Assembly (NCBI GenBank): GCA_017882455.1
Contig: JADGPL010000008.1
Coordinates: 78,107 to 142,106 of the forward strand
Direction: 5' to 3'
Source of the DNA: Solirubrobacteraceae bacterium
GTDB taxonomy: Bacteria > Actinomycetota > Thermoleophilia > Solirubrobacterales > Solirubrobacteraceae
DNA: 64,000 nucleotides
Positions 1 through 9,333 of the stretch are shown piece after piece (the stretch's first letter is position 1; each line of letters begins with the position of its first letter). The notes beneath the pieces were generated by a model, which did not search any database, was not told the DNA's origin, and saw only the letters and a program-made list of their open reading frames with translations. A program made the translations under genes and the position numbers.

Positions 1-19
1 GCCAGCCGGCCGGCGCGGG

Positions 20-1267
20 CTAGCACCCGACCGAATCCAGATCGCTGTGGAGGTCGGCGAGCGCGGCTCGCTGGGACGCGTCCAACGCGCTTCCGGCGCG
101 CAGGAGACGGCGCGCGTGATCGAGGTCATCCGAGCGCCCGAAGGTCAGCGCGGCCTTCACCGAGCCGTCCTTCAGATACCAGTTGGTGAAGGCGCCATCG
201 GCGATCGAGCCGCGCACGATCTCCTCGTCCCACTCGTAGGCCGGGCCCACGTACTCGAGCTCTCCCCAGTCCCCCAGCACTGAGTAGAAGTAGGGCACCT
301 CCTCGTGAGCCACGTCGCGCCCGAGCATGTTCAGGGCGGCGGTCTTGCCGTGGTTGAAGGCGACGTCCCAATGCTCGATCCGCATGGCGGCGCCGCCATG
401 GATCACGGAGTCGTACTCACAGATGTCTCCCGCGGCGAACACCCCGGGCACCGAGCTCTCCAGGCGCGAGGAGCAGCGCACCCCGCCGCGCTCGCCGATC
501 TCGAGGCCCGCCCGCTGCGCAAGCCCCACGTCGGGGGTGACGCCGGCACCGATGATCACCGCGTCGGCGGCAAGCTCTAGGCCGTGCCTGGTGACGACCT
601 TGGCGACGCGACCGTCGCCCTCGAAGCGCTCGAGCTCATCGTGACCGTGGACTCTCACGCCGTGGGACTCGAGCAGGTCCTGGAAGAAGCGCCCGGCCGC
701 CGGCCCGAAGCCCCGTTCGAGCGTGAGCTGCTCCTGCATGACGATCGTGCAGTGCTTGCCCATCATGGTCAGCGAGGCGGCCACCTCGCAGCCGATGTAG
801 GAGCCGCCGATCAGCACGACCTCCTCGGCGTCCTCGACGCCCGCGCGGATCGCGTCGGCGTTGCCGAGTGTGCGCAGATAGTGGATCTGCTCGAGATCGC
901 AGCCGTCGACGTTCAGGCGGCGCACATTTGCGCCGGTGGCGATCAGCGCCCTGTCGAACTCGATCTCCTCCTTGGTGGACAGCTTGGCGATCCGAGCGTC
1001 GAGGTCAAGGCCGGTGACGCTCGTGCGCGTCAGCAGCTCGATGCCCTGCTCGCCCCACCACTCGTTGGGCCTGAAGAGCGGCTGCTCGCGGCTCTCCTCG
1101 CCCCGCAGGTAGCCCTTTGAGCAGTCCGGCCGGTTGTATGGCGGGTCGAGCTCGCGCCCCACCAGCAGCACCTCGCCCTCGGCGCCCTCCTCGCGCAGCC
1201 AGCGAGCGCAGTTGGCCGAAGCGAGGCCTCCGCCGACGAGCAGGAAATCGACCTTGCGGGCGCTCAT
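20..1267 (-). CDS. FAD-dependent ferredoxin/rubredoxin-type reductase
   Basis: A 415-residue flavoprotein of the pyridine-nucleotide-disulfide oxidoreductase family, the type that passes electrons from NAD(P)H through FAD to a small iron-sulfur carrier. The N-terminal FAD Rossmann motif VGGGLAS is at residues 11-17, a second dinucleotide motif (VLIGGSYIGCEVA) lies near 152-164, and the FAD-contacting AAGDICEYD is near 280. A C-terminal reductase-type domain follows. There is no CxxC redox pair, which argues against thioredoxin or dihydrolipoamide reductase. The start ATG lies 13 bp downstream of the stop of the wall-hydrolase gene, so it could be read through from the secretion cluster, but nothing else links it to that cluster. 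The electron acceptor cannot be told from the sequence. Confidence 0.9.
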   Translation of the reverse strand: MSARKVDFLLVGGGLASANCARWLREEGAEGEVLLVGRELDPPYNRPDCSKGYLRGEESREQPLFRPNEWWGEQGIELLTRTSVTGLDLDARIAKLSTKEEIEFDRALIATGANVRRLNVDGCDLEQIHYLRTLGNADAIRAGVEDAEEVVLIGGSYIGCEVAASLTMMGKHCTIVMQEQLTLERGFGPAAGRFFQDLLESHGVRVHGHDELERFEGDGRVAKVVTRHGLELAADAVIIGAGVTPDVGLAQRAGLEIGERGGVRCSSRLESSVPGVFAAGDICEYDSVIHGGAAMRIEHWDVAFNHGKTAALNMLGRDVAHEEVPYFYSVLGDWGELEYVGPAYEWDEEIVRGSIADGAFTNWYLKDGSVKAALTFGRSDDLDHARRLLRAGSALDASQRAALADLHSDLDSVGC

Positions 1268-1279
1268 TGCAGGCTCACC

Positions 1280-2497
1280 CTACAACCCCGGCGGGTGGCG
1301 AACAGACCAGTGGGCCCAGGTGGGGATGTGGTCGAGGATCCGCCAGCGGGGACCGTCTTCGCGCTGGTTCGGGCCCGTGTCGGTGCCGTCGTGACTCGTA
1401 TCCAGGCGCAATCCGGCGATGACGGCGAAGACATGCGGCGTCGGCTGGGAGGTCGCATAGATGGTCACCCAGCGTCCCGGTCCCGGAGCGCCCCAGTGGA
1501 CGTAGTCCTGAGCCAGGGGATTCTCGGCGAGGATTTCGGAGATCGGACGAACGCCGGAGCGATAGAGCACGTAGTTGATCGTGCTCGAGCAGTCCTCCTG
1601 CGTGGCTCCTCGCGGGTCGGGATGGCCACCCGGGCCGTAGGGAAGGTCCTGCAGCTCGTTCCCCGCGACCACCATCGCCTGGACGGTCGCCGGCACACCT
1701 GCGGGGACGAGCGCGAGGTGACCGTCTCGGGACGCGAGCCCGGCACGCTCTCCTCCGATGAACCGCACCGGGGTCGGGCTTTGACCCGCCAGGCCCACGT
1801 CCGCGCCCCACACGCCCGTGAGCACTCCCTCCCCGCCCGCCGACGCCGGCCCTGCGGAGGCGCCGCGGTACCTGCGCGCCCACTGCTCGACCTCTGCCAC
1901 ATACCAGCCGGCATGGTTGTAGGCGAGGATCGCACGGCCGTAGTCCTGGGGCGCTCCGGACGCGTGCAGGTAGTTGGCAGCCGAGTAGATCGCATCCGCC
2001 GGGTCCCAGCGATCGACCCTGCCGTCGCCGTCGCCGTCCACGCCGTAGAGCTGCCATGTGGAGGCGATGAACTGCATCGGACCGCCCGCCCCGGCCGAGT
2101 TGACTGCGCCCTCTTGGGTACATGCGGGATCAGGGTCGCGACCGTGATCGCACTCGACCTTGCCGATGCCCGCGAGAATCGTCCAATCCAGTCGGTAACG
2201 CGCGGCCGCCTGTCGATACAGACGCAGGTATGTGGGCGGGATATCGCTCAGCGCCTGTGCCGACGCTTCGTAGCCCTGTCCAAGCCGTTCGGCGTTGCCC
2301 ATACCCAGCGACATGCCACCGAGCGCCCCGATCACCGCGAGGCCCATCAGGCCAGCCATCGTCAGCGCGATCAAGCCGGCGAGAGCGCTCGCTCGCGGAA
2401 ACCGGCCGCCGCCGGCATTCAGGCCGTGTTCGGCGCTCAGAAGCGACCCTCCATCCGCACACGAGCGCCGCCTCGGTTCACGCGCGGCCCGGCCCAA
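1280..2497 (-). CDS. Secretion-associated peptidoglycan hydrolase (lytic transglycosylase + NlpC/P60-like)
   Basis: A membrane-anchored cell-wall hydrolase that should open the peptidoglycan for the adjacent type IV secretion apparatus, in the role of Tn916 Orf14/CwlT or TcpG. After one hydrophobic segment comes a lytic-transglycosylase domain (ILAGIGKVECDHG with the catalytic Glu; GPMQFIASTW; AILAYNHAGWYV). A second domain has a Cys in DCSSTINYVLYRSG and a His in HVFAVIAGLRLD, which fits an NlpC/P60-like peptidase. The start is uncertain. The ORF runs to 2659, but that would overlap the upstream gene by 182 bp. The first plausible in-frame codon giving a short overlap is TTG at 2497, used here. 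Confidence 0.82.
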   Translation of the reverse strand: MGRAAREPRRRSCADGGSLLSAEHGLNAGGGRFPRASALAGLIALTMAGLMGLAVIGALGGMSLGMGNAERLGQGYEASAQALSDIPPTYLRLYRQAAARYRLDWTILAGIGKVECDHGRDPDPACTQEGAVNSAGAGGPMQFIASTWQLYGVDGDGDGRVDRWDPADAIYSAANYLHASGAPQDYGRAILAYNHAGWYVAEVEQWARRYRGASAGPASAGGEGVLTGVWGADVGLAGQSPTPVRFIGGERAGLASRDGHLALVPAGVPATVQAMVVAGNELQDLPYGPGGHPDPRGATQEDCSSTINYVLYRSGVRPISEILAENPLAQDYVHWGAPGPGRWVTIYATSQPTPHVFAVIAGLRLDTSHDGTDTGPNQREDGPRWRILDHIPTWAHWSVRHPPGL

Positions 2498-4970
2498 GCT
2501 GGCGTTTGCGTCCCGCCTCGACCTCGCGCGCGTCCCGCATGACACTGGATTCCGGTGCTCTGCCCCTGCGAGGCAGCTCAGGTGGCGGCTGCGACGCCTG
2601 GGACGCATCGGCGTCGCTGGCCGGGCGCGTCGCGCCCGCGGGCGCTCGAGCGTCGGCACCCACTGGTCGCGCCGTCTGATCCCTGCGCGCCGCGAGCCCG
2701 CGGTCGATCGCCAGTCGCGCCTCGCGCCGCTTGCTGGGGTCCAGCTGCTCGTACTGAGTCCGGGTGTATCCCGCGAGCACGGCGAGCGCCGCGTAGTCCC
2801 GGGTCTCCTTCAGGGCCGAGTGGCGCTCGTGAGCGGCCCGCACCGGCGCTGGACCGGCAGCCTGCGGCGTCCGCATCGGATGGCCGGGACCGGAGCGGGG
2901 CCGACCCTCATCGACCGGCAGCCTGCCCTCGGCGGGCTCGCGCAGAGCAGCTGTCCTCTCCTGGCCCTGCTCGATCTCGGCTTCGATGCGGCGCCCACGC
3001 GCCTGCAGTTCGGCAGCACGACGCTTATCGCCGGCGGCCTCTGCTCGTTCGCGCTCCCTGTGGACCCGCCCGAGCTGGATGTGGGACTCAGGGTGCTGCT
3101 CAGCCTCAGACGGGTCGGCGACAGGACCCGAAGAGGGACCATCGGATGTCGGACCGGTCTCGGGCGGCGTTCCTCCCCCACTCGAACCACCGCCTGAATC
3201 GGGCCTCGGCCGTGAGGGCGGCCATTCAACCTCCGGCGGCCTCCGCTTTCTCTCGCGCCTGCGCTCGTTCCAGCGCTCCACCGCGTCCCGCCCGCGCGCG
3301 CCGAGCGTGCTGCCCATCCGCCGTCCGATCGAGGAGCGTTCGACGTGCTCGCGTCCGATCGCCCCCGCAGCCACGCCGAGTGCCTGGTGGCGACGAGCGT
3401 AGGCACCCCACCAGAGCGCTGACATGAGCAGCCATTGCGTCCACCACCCGAGCGCGGTGAGGCTCGCGATCACCCCGATCACAGCGAGCACGGCGCCGAG
3501 CAGAAACGAGAAAAGCAGCTTCGAGACCACCGTCCCGAGCAGCTGAAGACCCCACTTGCGAAACACCGCCCGCCCACCCTCCCCAAACGCGGGAGCCAGG
3601 ACCATCGCCGGGGCGCACAACAGATAGAGCAGGCTGAACAGGGATGCCGCGAGCAGCCGCAGGACGATGAACCCCAGCAGCAGCAGCATCCCCAGCATCC
3701 CCGCCGCAATCAGCAGCAGCCCACCCAGCCGCGCCGGGGTCTGTGCGCCCGTCCGGAACTGGGCCTGTGCGGCGTCCGGACCGTCGCAGTTGGTGGCTTC
3801 GCTGCTCTGGCACATCGTGCGCAGCAGCGAAGAGCTCTCGTTGATCGAGTTTCGCTCAGGCCCGTTGGGCGGTAGCGCGAGGAAGATCGCTCCGTTGCTC
3901 TGAGCTTCGTGGAGCAACTGGGCGCTGCGAGCGAGCGTCCGGGCCGGCCCGCTCCCGGCGGCTATGCACCGGCCCGTGGACACGCTCCCCGGGGCGCAGC
4001 CGACCTGCGCAAGCTCAGCGGCCGCGATCCTGAGACCCGCGTTGCGCAGCTTGGGCTCCAGCCGGGAGGGGTCGCGACACCACTCCACGCTCCCGAACTC
4101 CAGGTAGCACCACGGGCCATCGATGGCCGACGCGAAGATCGTGTCGAGGCTGTCGGCGAAGGTCGCCTCGGCATGCGAGGGAGCGCCCTGTGCCGCGGCC
4201 GCCAGCGTTCCCAGGGCCACCTGGTTGGCCCATGCACCCAGAGCTCCCACGGTGCCAGTGGGATCGCTGATGACCCACAGGCCTCCGACCATCATCGCGG
4301 CCATCAGCAGCACCTCGCCCATCGTCGCAGCGACGCGGCGACGGATCAGGCCGTGGTACAGGGCGAGGACCGATGCGATGGCCAGCGACACCGGCAGCCA
4401 GGGCGCCGTCAGGGCGCTCTCCATCTGACGCAGGCCCCTGCCCAGGCTGCCGGCTGCCGCACTTGGGAGCAGGTCGATCGTGAAGCACCACTCGAGCATG
4501 ACCACGAGCGCGTGGACCGCCCATACGAGCCCCATCCAGATCGGGGCGACCACCACATCCTGGATGGCGCTGGACAGCATCGAACCGACACCGAGCACGC
4601 CGGTGTCGATGTGCACGTCTATGCCGTAGTCGGGCGTCGGCGCGGCCGACGCCACGAAGCCCGAGCTTTCACAGTGCCGTCGGTCCGTCGAGGAGAGGCC
4701 CGCCGCGATGACTCGCGCGCACGAGGGGCTGCCGAGACCGTTGCTCACGAGTGGATCGACCTCTCCCTGGGGTGAGCCGCCTTCCGCTTCGCCTGCTTCG
4801 GAGCCGCCCGCCCCGGCTGAGACGAGCGGCGCACGGCTCGGTGCGCTGGGCGCGCCCGCCTGTGCCCGCGCGCCCGTCTGCGCCCGCGCGCTCGAGGCCG
4901 GCACCGCGACGAAGGCGCCGCCCACGAGCACCGCGGCGATCAGAAGCGCGCCTCGACGACAGGCACGCAC
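2478..4970 (-). CDS. VirB6/TrbL-like polytopic membrane protein of the T4SS
   Basis: A large inner-membrane protein with a signal peptide, then several hydrophobic segments (for example MGLVWAVHALVVMLEW and IAAGMLGMLLLLGFIVLRLLAASLFSLLYLLC). It ends in a long Pro/Arg/Glu-rich cytoplasmic tail of about 250 residues. Topology, size and position right after the VirB4-like ATPase match VirB6/TrbL/TcpH channel proteins; the sequence itself is poorly conserved in that family. The ORF opens at 5033, but translation more likely begins at GTG 4970, directly before the signal peptide (RRGALLIAAVLVGGAFVAVP) and 10 bp after the ATPase stop. The 3' end overlaps the hydrolase gene. Assignment rests mainly on topology and context. 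Confidence 0.75.
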   Translation of the reverse strand: MRACRRGALLIAAVLVGGAFVAVPASSARAQTGARAQAGAPSAPSRAPLVSAGAGGSEAGEAEGGSPQGEVDPLVSNGLGSPSCARVIAAGLSSTDRRHCESSGFVASAAPTPDYGIDVHIDTGVLGVGSMLSSAIQDVVVAPIWMGLVWAVHALVVMLEWCFTIDLLPSAAAGSLGRGLRQMESALTAPWLPVSLAIASVLALYHGLIRRRVAATMGEVLLMAAMMVGGLWVISDPTGTVGALGAWANQVALGTLAAAAQGAPSHAEATFADSLDTIFASAIDGPWCYLEFGSVEWCRDPSRLEPKLRNAGLRIAAAELAQVGCAPGSVSTGRCIAAGSGPARTLARSAQLLHEAQSNGAIFLALPPNGPERNSINESSSLLRTMCQSSEATNCDGPDAAQAQFRTGAQTPARLGGLLLIAAGMLGMLLLLGFIVLRLLAASLFSLLYLLCAPAMVLAPAFGEGGRAVFRKWGLQLLGTVVSKLLFSFLLGAVLAVIGVIASLTALGWWTQWLLMSALWWGAYARRHQALGVAAGAIGREHVERSSIGRRMGSTLGARGRDAVERWNERRRERKRRPPEVEWPPSRPRPDSGGGSSGGGTPPETGPTSDGPSSGPVADPSEAEQHPESHIQLGRVHRERERAEAAGDKRRAAELQARGRRIEAEIEQGQERTAALREPAEGRLPVDEGRPRSGPGHPMRTPQAAGPAPVRAAHERHSALKETRDYAALAVLAGYTRTQYEQLDPSKRREARLAIDRGLAARRDQTARPVGADARAPAGATRPASDADASQASQPPPELPRRGRAPESSVMRDAREVEAGRKRQLGPGRA

Positions 4971-4980
4971 CCCGCCCAAC

Positions 4981-7428
4981 TCAGCCCGCCGGCGTCGTCG
5001 AGAAGGCGCGCAGCAGCGACGGCACGACCACATCGACCTGGATCGCCTCCACGCGTCCCCGGTGGTCGCGAAACAGGCAGCGGCCGGCCTCTAGATCGAG
5101 CAGGCTCTGTCTCATCCTCCTGTCGTCAGGGTCGAGCCCGAGCAACGCGAGCGCACGCCTCGCCTCCGCCTCTGAGCGCATTCCGAACACGAACGTCGCG
5201 CCCAGGAGGTTCTCGAGGGACTCCCGCTCTCCGATCAGCCCGTCGCTGAGGAGCTGGGTGCTGATGATCGGCACGGCGAGCTCCGAGCGTCCCATCCGCT
5301 GGAGCGAGCCGAGCAGCGCCCTGCCGACGGGATCTCCCAGCAGCCTCCATCCCTCATCGAAGGAGAACAGCTTGAGACGATCCCTTTCCGAGCTCATCAG
5401 CTGCATCGCGAACATCGCGATCAGGCGCACGATCTGCTCCCCCACCCGCTCGGCCAGCGAGTACTCCGAGCGCCGTGTCCCTGGCTCGGGACCAGGCAGA
5501 TCCCGAATCGGGAGATAGGTCACCTGCGCGTGCCCGACAGGCGGCAGCTTTACCGCCGGATCTGCGAATCCGAGCTGGGTCAGCCCGGAGCGCGCGTAGA
5601 CCTCCAAGGTCTTGCCGACCTGCGCATCGACGCCCTCCCCCTCCCTCAGCGCACAGACCACCTCCATGCACGTGGGCCGGCGCGACCGCCGGCACACGCG
5701 ATCCACAGCCCCGATCACCGCTGTCTCCCAAGCAGGCTCTGCACGTCCCGGGAGGAGGTCGCGCAGGAACGAGACTGCAGCATCCTGGCTCAGATGCGCC
5801 GGTGCGACCCTCAGGGGGTCGAGCATCCCCCGCAGCGCCGGGTCGGGACGCAGCGTCACACACTCCGCATATGGAGCCACCTCCTCGAGCAGGTGAAAGC
5901 GGTGGTCGCCCTTGGGGTCACAGTCGATCACCCGAGCCCCCTGTAGGAACCCCTCGTACTTGAGCTTCTGCGCGAGAGTCGTCTTGCCCGACCCGAGTGC
6001 GCCCAGGCTCAGGATCGCCGCATTGCGGTTGCTGTCCGAGCCCTCTCTCAGGTTGAACCTGACGGGCCTCCTCGACCCCGAGAGCGTGTGTCCGAGATAG
6101 AAGCCGCTCCTCGACCCCGCAGCGTGCGCTGCGCTCGGCATCATTGCGGCGATCTGCTCAGCGGTCAGCGTGTCGTCGTAGCCGGCGATCCTCGTCCGCT
6201 GGGCTGGGAGGTGCTGGAGGAACAGCTGCAGCTGGTCACCCAGCGGGCGATACAGGTGAATCTCGCCATAGGCCCGCCTGCACAACTCGACTCGCCTCTC
6301 CAGCTCGCTCTCATCCGCAGCGCTCACCGCGATCGCGAGCGTCGCGCGCAACAGCGGCGGTTTGCTCGATGCCTGCAGATAGGCCAGCAGGTCCCTGGCC
6401 TCCTGGGTGCGCTCGTAGCCGAGGTCGGAGATGCCCTGCTCGCCGTCGGACTCCGCTCGCACGATCTGATCGGCATCTTGGATCCGGCGCCGCGCGATTC
6501 GCAGCGCGAGCTCGTTCGGCAGAAAGCGCGCGTTGAGGGACAGATCGATGCCAAACGGAAGGCTCTCGGGTGCCGCGAACATCAGCTCCGCCCGGGTGCT
6601 CGGAAAATGCATCCGCTCGGGCAGTGCTCCCACCACGAGCTGCGCCTGCCAGCTCGTACCGAGCTCAGACGCAATCCGCAGCACACGACCCATCACCTCG
6701 ACATATCCGTCCGTCCAACGCATCACGTCGCCCTCCAGCGGTGAGAGCACCGCGCTGCCGTTGCGCTCGAAGACGAGTGCCCGCGGCTCATGCAGACCGT
6801 CCACCTCCGGTTCGCCGAGGCCCCTGCAGAACGCCCTGCGCACGAGCCACTGCAGCTCCACCCCGCGCGCTTGGCGCACCGGCAGATAGTCGGCGAGGCG
6901 GGCATGGGCCTGATCTGCACGGACTCTCGCCCGCTCGAGCTCGGCGGCGCCCAGCACCCGCCTGTCACGTGTCGAGACTGCTCGCCGCAGGCTCTCCCAC
7001 CACTCTCGTGGATGCTGAGCCGCCGCCCTTGACAGGTATGAGGCGACATCTCGGTCGGGCTCTCGCAGGCTGACCAGCACAAACACAACCGGCTGGGAGC
7101 CACCCAGCTCCGCCATCCGCCGGGCCTGCTGTTCGACGTAGCGGCGTCGCGCCCGACCCTGCTCTCCCTGCCTCACCTCCCCCTCGCCACCCTCATCCGC
7201 GGCACCGGCCGGCCTGTCGCTCCCCCGGGCCGAACGGCTCGCGCGAATGATCTGGACATCGGCTTCGATCGCCTCCAGCGCTCCCACCCACTCGAGCAGG
7301 CGCGCTCGCTTGCCCTCCACGCCCAACCAGGCGTACGTGGCAAGATCGACCACGAAGGCCGCCCAGCCGTCGTCGGGTCCGTGGCCGAACACGCAATTGC
7401 CGTAAACGAACGAGATCGGCGCCTTCAC
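4981..7428 (-). CDS. VirB4-like T4SS ATPase
   Basis: An 815-residue cytoplasmic ATPase that would power assembly and substrate translocation of the secretion channel. The C-terminal HerA/VirB4 motor has Walker A GALGSGKTTLAQ near residue 479, Walker B LFSFDEGWRLL near 685, and the FNLREGSDSNRNAAIL segment typical of VirB4/TraC/TcpF proteins that strip mating-pair components from the membrane. The N-terminal half is the usual poorly conserved VirB4 domain. The ATG overlaps the stop of the upstream TcpE-like gene in an ATGA, pointing to translational coupling. It is not a TcpA/VirD4 coupling protein; none is in the window. Confidence 0.88.
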   Translation of the reverse strand: MKAPISFVYGNCVFGHGPDDGWAAFVVDLATYAWLGVEGKRARLLEWVGALEAIEADVQIIRASRSARGSDRPAGAADEGGEGEVRQGEQGRARRRYVEQQARRMAELGGSQPVVFVLVSLREPDRDVASYLSRAAAQHPREWWESLRRAVSTRDRRVLGAAELERARVRADQAHARLADYLPVRQARGVELQWLVRRAFCRGLGEPEVDGLHEPRALVFERNGSAVLSPLEGDVMRWTDGYVEVMGRVLRIASELGTSWQAQLVVGALPERMHFPSTRAELMFAAPESLPFGIDLSLNARFLPNELALRIARRRIQDADQIVRAESDGEQGISDLGYERTQEARDLLAYLQASSKPPLLRATLAIAVSAADESELERRVELCRRAYGEIHLYRPLGDQLQLFLQHLPAQRTRIAGYDDTLTAEQIAAMMPSAAHAAGSRSGFYLGHTLSGSRRPVRFNLREGSDSNRNAAILSLGALGSGKTTLAQKLKYEGFLQGARVIDCDPKGDHRFHLLEEVAPYAECVTLRPDPALRGMLDPLRVAPAHLSQDAAVSFLRDLLPGRAEPAWETAVIGAVDRVCRRSRRPTCMEVVCALREGEGVDAQVGKTLEVYARSGLTQLGFADPAVKLPPVGHAQVTYLPIRDLPGPEPGTRRSEYSLAERVGEQIVRLIAMFAMQLMSSERDRLKLFSFDEGWRLLGDPVGRALLGSLQRMGRSELAVPIISTQLLSDGLIGERESLENLLGATFVFGMRSEAEARRALALLGLDPDDRRMRQSLLDLEAGRCLFRDHRGRVEAIQVDVVVPSLLRAFSTTPAG

Positions 7429-8060
7429 CGAGGTCCGCTCCGACCGACCCCCGCACGCACGAGCATCCGTGTTCCCGGCCCCAACAGGATGATCTGGCCT
7501 CGATCCAGCGCTCGCCCCCCGGGATGCTGGCTGAGAACGAGCGCAGCGCGCAACCTCGTTGCGGCCAATCCAGAGGGCGTGCGGCGGAGCCCCTTTCCGG
7601 CACGGTCGTGCTCCACCGAGACGCGAACGGCGCCCGGTCCCGTGAAGCGCATCCGTCGCATCCTCGCATCCGAGCCATCCGGCAGCACCAGGATCTCCTC
7701 CGGATACCAGCGCTGTCCGACCGGCTCACACCGGCTGAGCCGCGCCAGCTGACGAGGTTCCAGGCAAAAGCGCAGGAGCGCACCGGCAGCGAGGTGAAAG
7801 GTCCGCCCCTCTATCCGGAGCACGCTCAGCACAGTCGCAGCGGTACCCGGCAAGGCAAGCTCGCGCAGATACCAGGGCAGGGCTCGGATGAGCCCGCCGA
7901 TCAGCGGAAGACGCGCCACCACGACAGCGACCGTGAGGATCGCCCCGAAGTACACGATCCCCCTGACCGGCACCCCGGCAGGATTCAACCGCATCGAGTC
8001 GATGCTGTAGACGCGGCGCTCCAGGTCGAACACGCGCCTGTAGGAGCGGATCTCCATCAC
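7425..8060 (-). CDS. TcpE-like conjugation membrane protein
   Basis: A 211-residue membrane protein resembling the TcpE family of Gram-positive conjugation systems. It has an N-terminal RRVYSIDSMRLNPAGVPVRG segment, two adjacent hydrophobic stretches (IVYFGAILTVAVVVARLPLIGGLI and LPGTAATVLSVL), and a soluble basic C-terminal half. TcpE proteins are inner-membrane scaffold components needed for transfer of pCW3-type plasmids. Both ends overlap neighbours by four bases (ATGA), between the pilin-like and ATPase genes, so these three genes are almost certainly co-translated. Confidence 0.78.
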   Translation of the reverse strand: MMEIRSYRRVFDLERRVYSIDSMRLNPAGVPVRGIVYFGAILTVAVVVARLPLIGGLIRALPWYLRELALPGTAATVLSVLRIEGRTFHLAAGALLRFCLEPRQLARLSRCEPVGQRWYPEEILVLPDGSDARMRRMRFTGPGAVRVSVEHDRAGKGLRRTPSGLAATRLRAALVLSQHPGGRALDRGQIILLGPGTRMLVRAGVGRSGPR

Positions 8061-8440
8061 GAGGCGCCGAACAGCGAGGTGACGGTGTCACGCAGGAGAT
8101 TCACACCCGCCGGCGTCGCCAGGAGCACCGAGACGATCCCAACCGCGAAGACGCCGGCCGCCTCCTTGAAGTCGCGGCGAAACGCCAGCACGGTCGCCGC
8201 CACCGCAAACGCAAGCCCGATCAGGCTCATCGCCACCGCGCGCCCGGTCGCCCCAGCCTTGGCAGCGGCCGATTCGAGCGACGCGCCTCCCTTTTCACCC
8301 GGACCCGCAGCCACCGCGCCCGACCCACCACCGCTCACCGCCGCCGCAGCGGGCATCGGCGCGGCGCCGACGCCTACAGCCACGAGAGCCGCGCTCGCGA
8401 TCAAGGGGACGATCGTCCGGCCATGCCGCCATCTCTTCAT
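8057..8440 (-). CDS. Small pilin-like (VirB2/TrbC-type) membrane protein
   Basis: A 127-residue protein with a clear signal peptide (RTIVPLIASAALVAVGVGAAPMPAAAA), a Gly/Ala-rich linker and two closely spaced hydrophobic helices (VAMSLIGLAFAVAATVLAFRR and AAGVFAVGIVSVLLATPAGVNLL). Size, signal peptide and two-helix layout are those of VirB2/TrbC pilins and of the small two-helix proteins beside Gram-positive VirB4 genes. The stop overlaps the TcpE-like start. Sequence identity to a known pilin was not tested, so this is a structural and contextual call. Confidence 0.68.
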   Translation of the reverse strand: MKRWRHGRTIVPLIASAALVAVGVGAAPMPAAAAVSGGGSGAVAAGPGEKGGASLESAAAKAGATGRAVAMSLIGLAFAVAATVLAFRRDFKEAAGVFAVGIVSVLLATPAGVNLLRDTVTSLFGAS

Positions 8441-8464
8441 CTGCTCTCCTCCACGTTGGCCTCT

Positions 8465-9325
8465 CTATGCATCCGGATTCATCTGCACCGCGGCCACCTC
8501 CCAGCGGCCCTGCTCACGGGTGACGTCGATTTCGTAGGCGAGCACGTACTGCACGCCGCGTCCGTCATCGGCCTGGACGACAGCGATCACCGAGCTCCCG
8601 TCCGCTGACCAATCCACCCGCTGCACCGCCTCGAGCGTGAGGGCCATCGCGGGAAGCGACACCCGCGCGCCAGGGCTGAGATCGGAGGCGAGCTCCCCGT
8701 CCGCGTCACCCAGGTAGTTGCGAAGCGCGCGCTCGACCACGGTGTCGAGCGCCGGTTCTTCCACTTCTCGAAGGTGTGGCAGCGCATGATCGCCACCGGC
8801 AGCGGGTGCGCCCACGAATGCCGGGTAGCCGGCTACCGCGAGCCCGCCACCGGGCGCTCGCGTCACGCCCACGCTCAGATACAGCAGTCCCGCCGAGTCC
8901 GTCTGCGCCGCCACCGTGTACACGTGCTCTCCCGGGAGCGGCTCGCGGGCCTGCACCACTTCAGCCCACTCCACCTGCTGCTCCCCGGCCGGGGGTAGAC
9001 CGAGTCCCGCGTCCACGTTCATGCCCTCACTCGCGAAGGTTTCAAGCGCCTGTGTGCTCGTCTGGGGCTCCGCCGCATTCCAGCTCAGGTACCGTCGCGC
9101 AAAGAGCACCGCGTAGCCTTCCGCCGCTCGATCCGGGAGTGACGCCGAGAGCGACGGAGCCTCCCGTCGGACGGCCCGCGGCGGGGAGATGGCGAACCGC
9201 GCGCTGGCAGCCAACCCCATCAGCGAGGTCATGCCGATCAGATATCGAGGCAGGTTGCGTGCGAGACGGATCCGCCAAAGCGCCCGTGGAGTGATGGTCA
9301 CCTTCGCCCGAACCGAGCCGTTCAC
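8465..9325 (-). CDS. TcpC/VirB8-like conjugal transfer protein
   Basis: A bitopic membrane protein with a short basic cytoplasmic N-terminus, one membrane helix (YLIGMTSLMGLAASARFAI) and an extracytoplasmic region of about 240 residues. It contains the features of TcpC: FARRYLSWNAAEP, then paired NTF2-like domains including VERALRNYLGDADGELASDL and a final YEIDVTREQGRWEVAAV strand. TcpC is the VirB8-like assembly factor of Gram-positive systems. The ORF track extends the frame to 9937, but everything above about 9340 is out-of-frame shadow of the next gene. GTG at 9325, nine bases after the upstream stop, is the best start. Confidence 0.8.
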   Translation of the reverse strand: MNGSVRAKVTITPRALWRIRLARNLPRYLIGMTSLMGLAASARFAISPPRAVRREAPSLSASLPDRAAEGYAVLFARRYLSWNAAEPQTSTQALETFASEGMNVDAGLGLPPAGEQQVEWAEVVQAREPLPGEHVYTVAAQTDSAGLLYLSVGVTRAPGGGLAVAGYPAFVGAPAAGGDHALPHLREVEEPALDTVVERALRNYLGDADGELASDLSPGARVSLPAMALTLEAVQRVDWSADGSSVIAVVQADDGRGVQYVLAYEIDVTREQGRWEVAAVQMNPDA

Positions 9326-9333
9326 GGTGAATC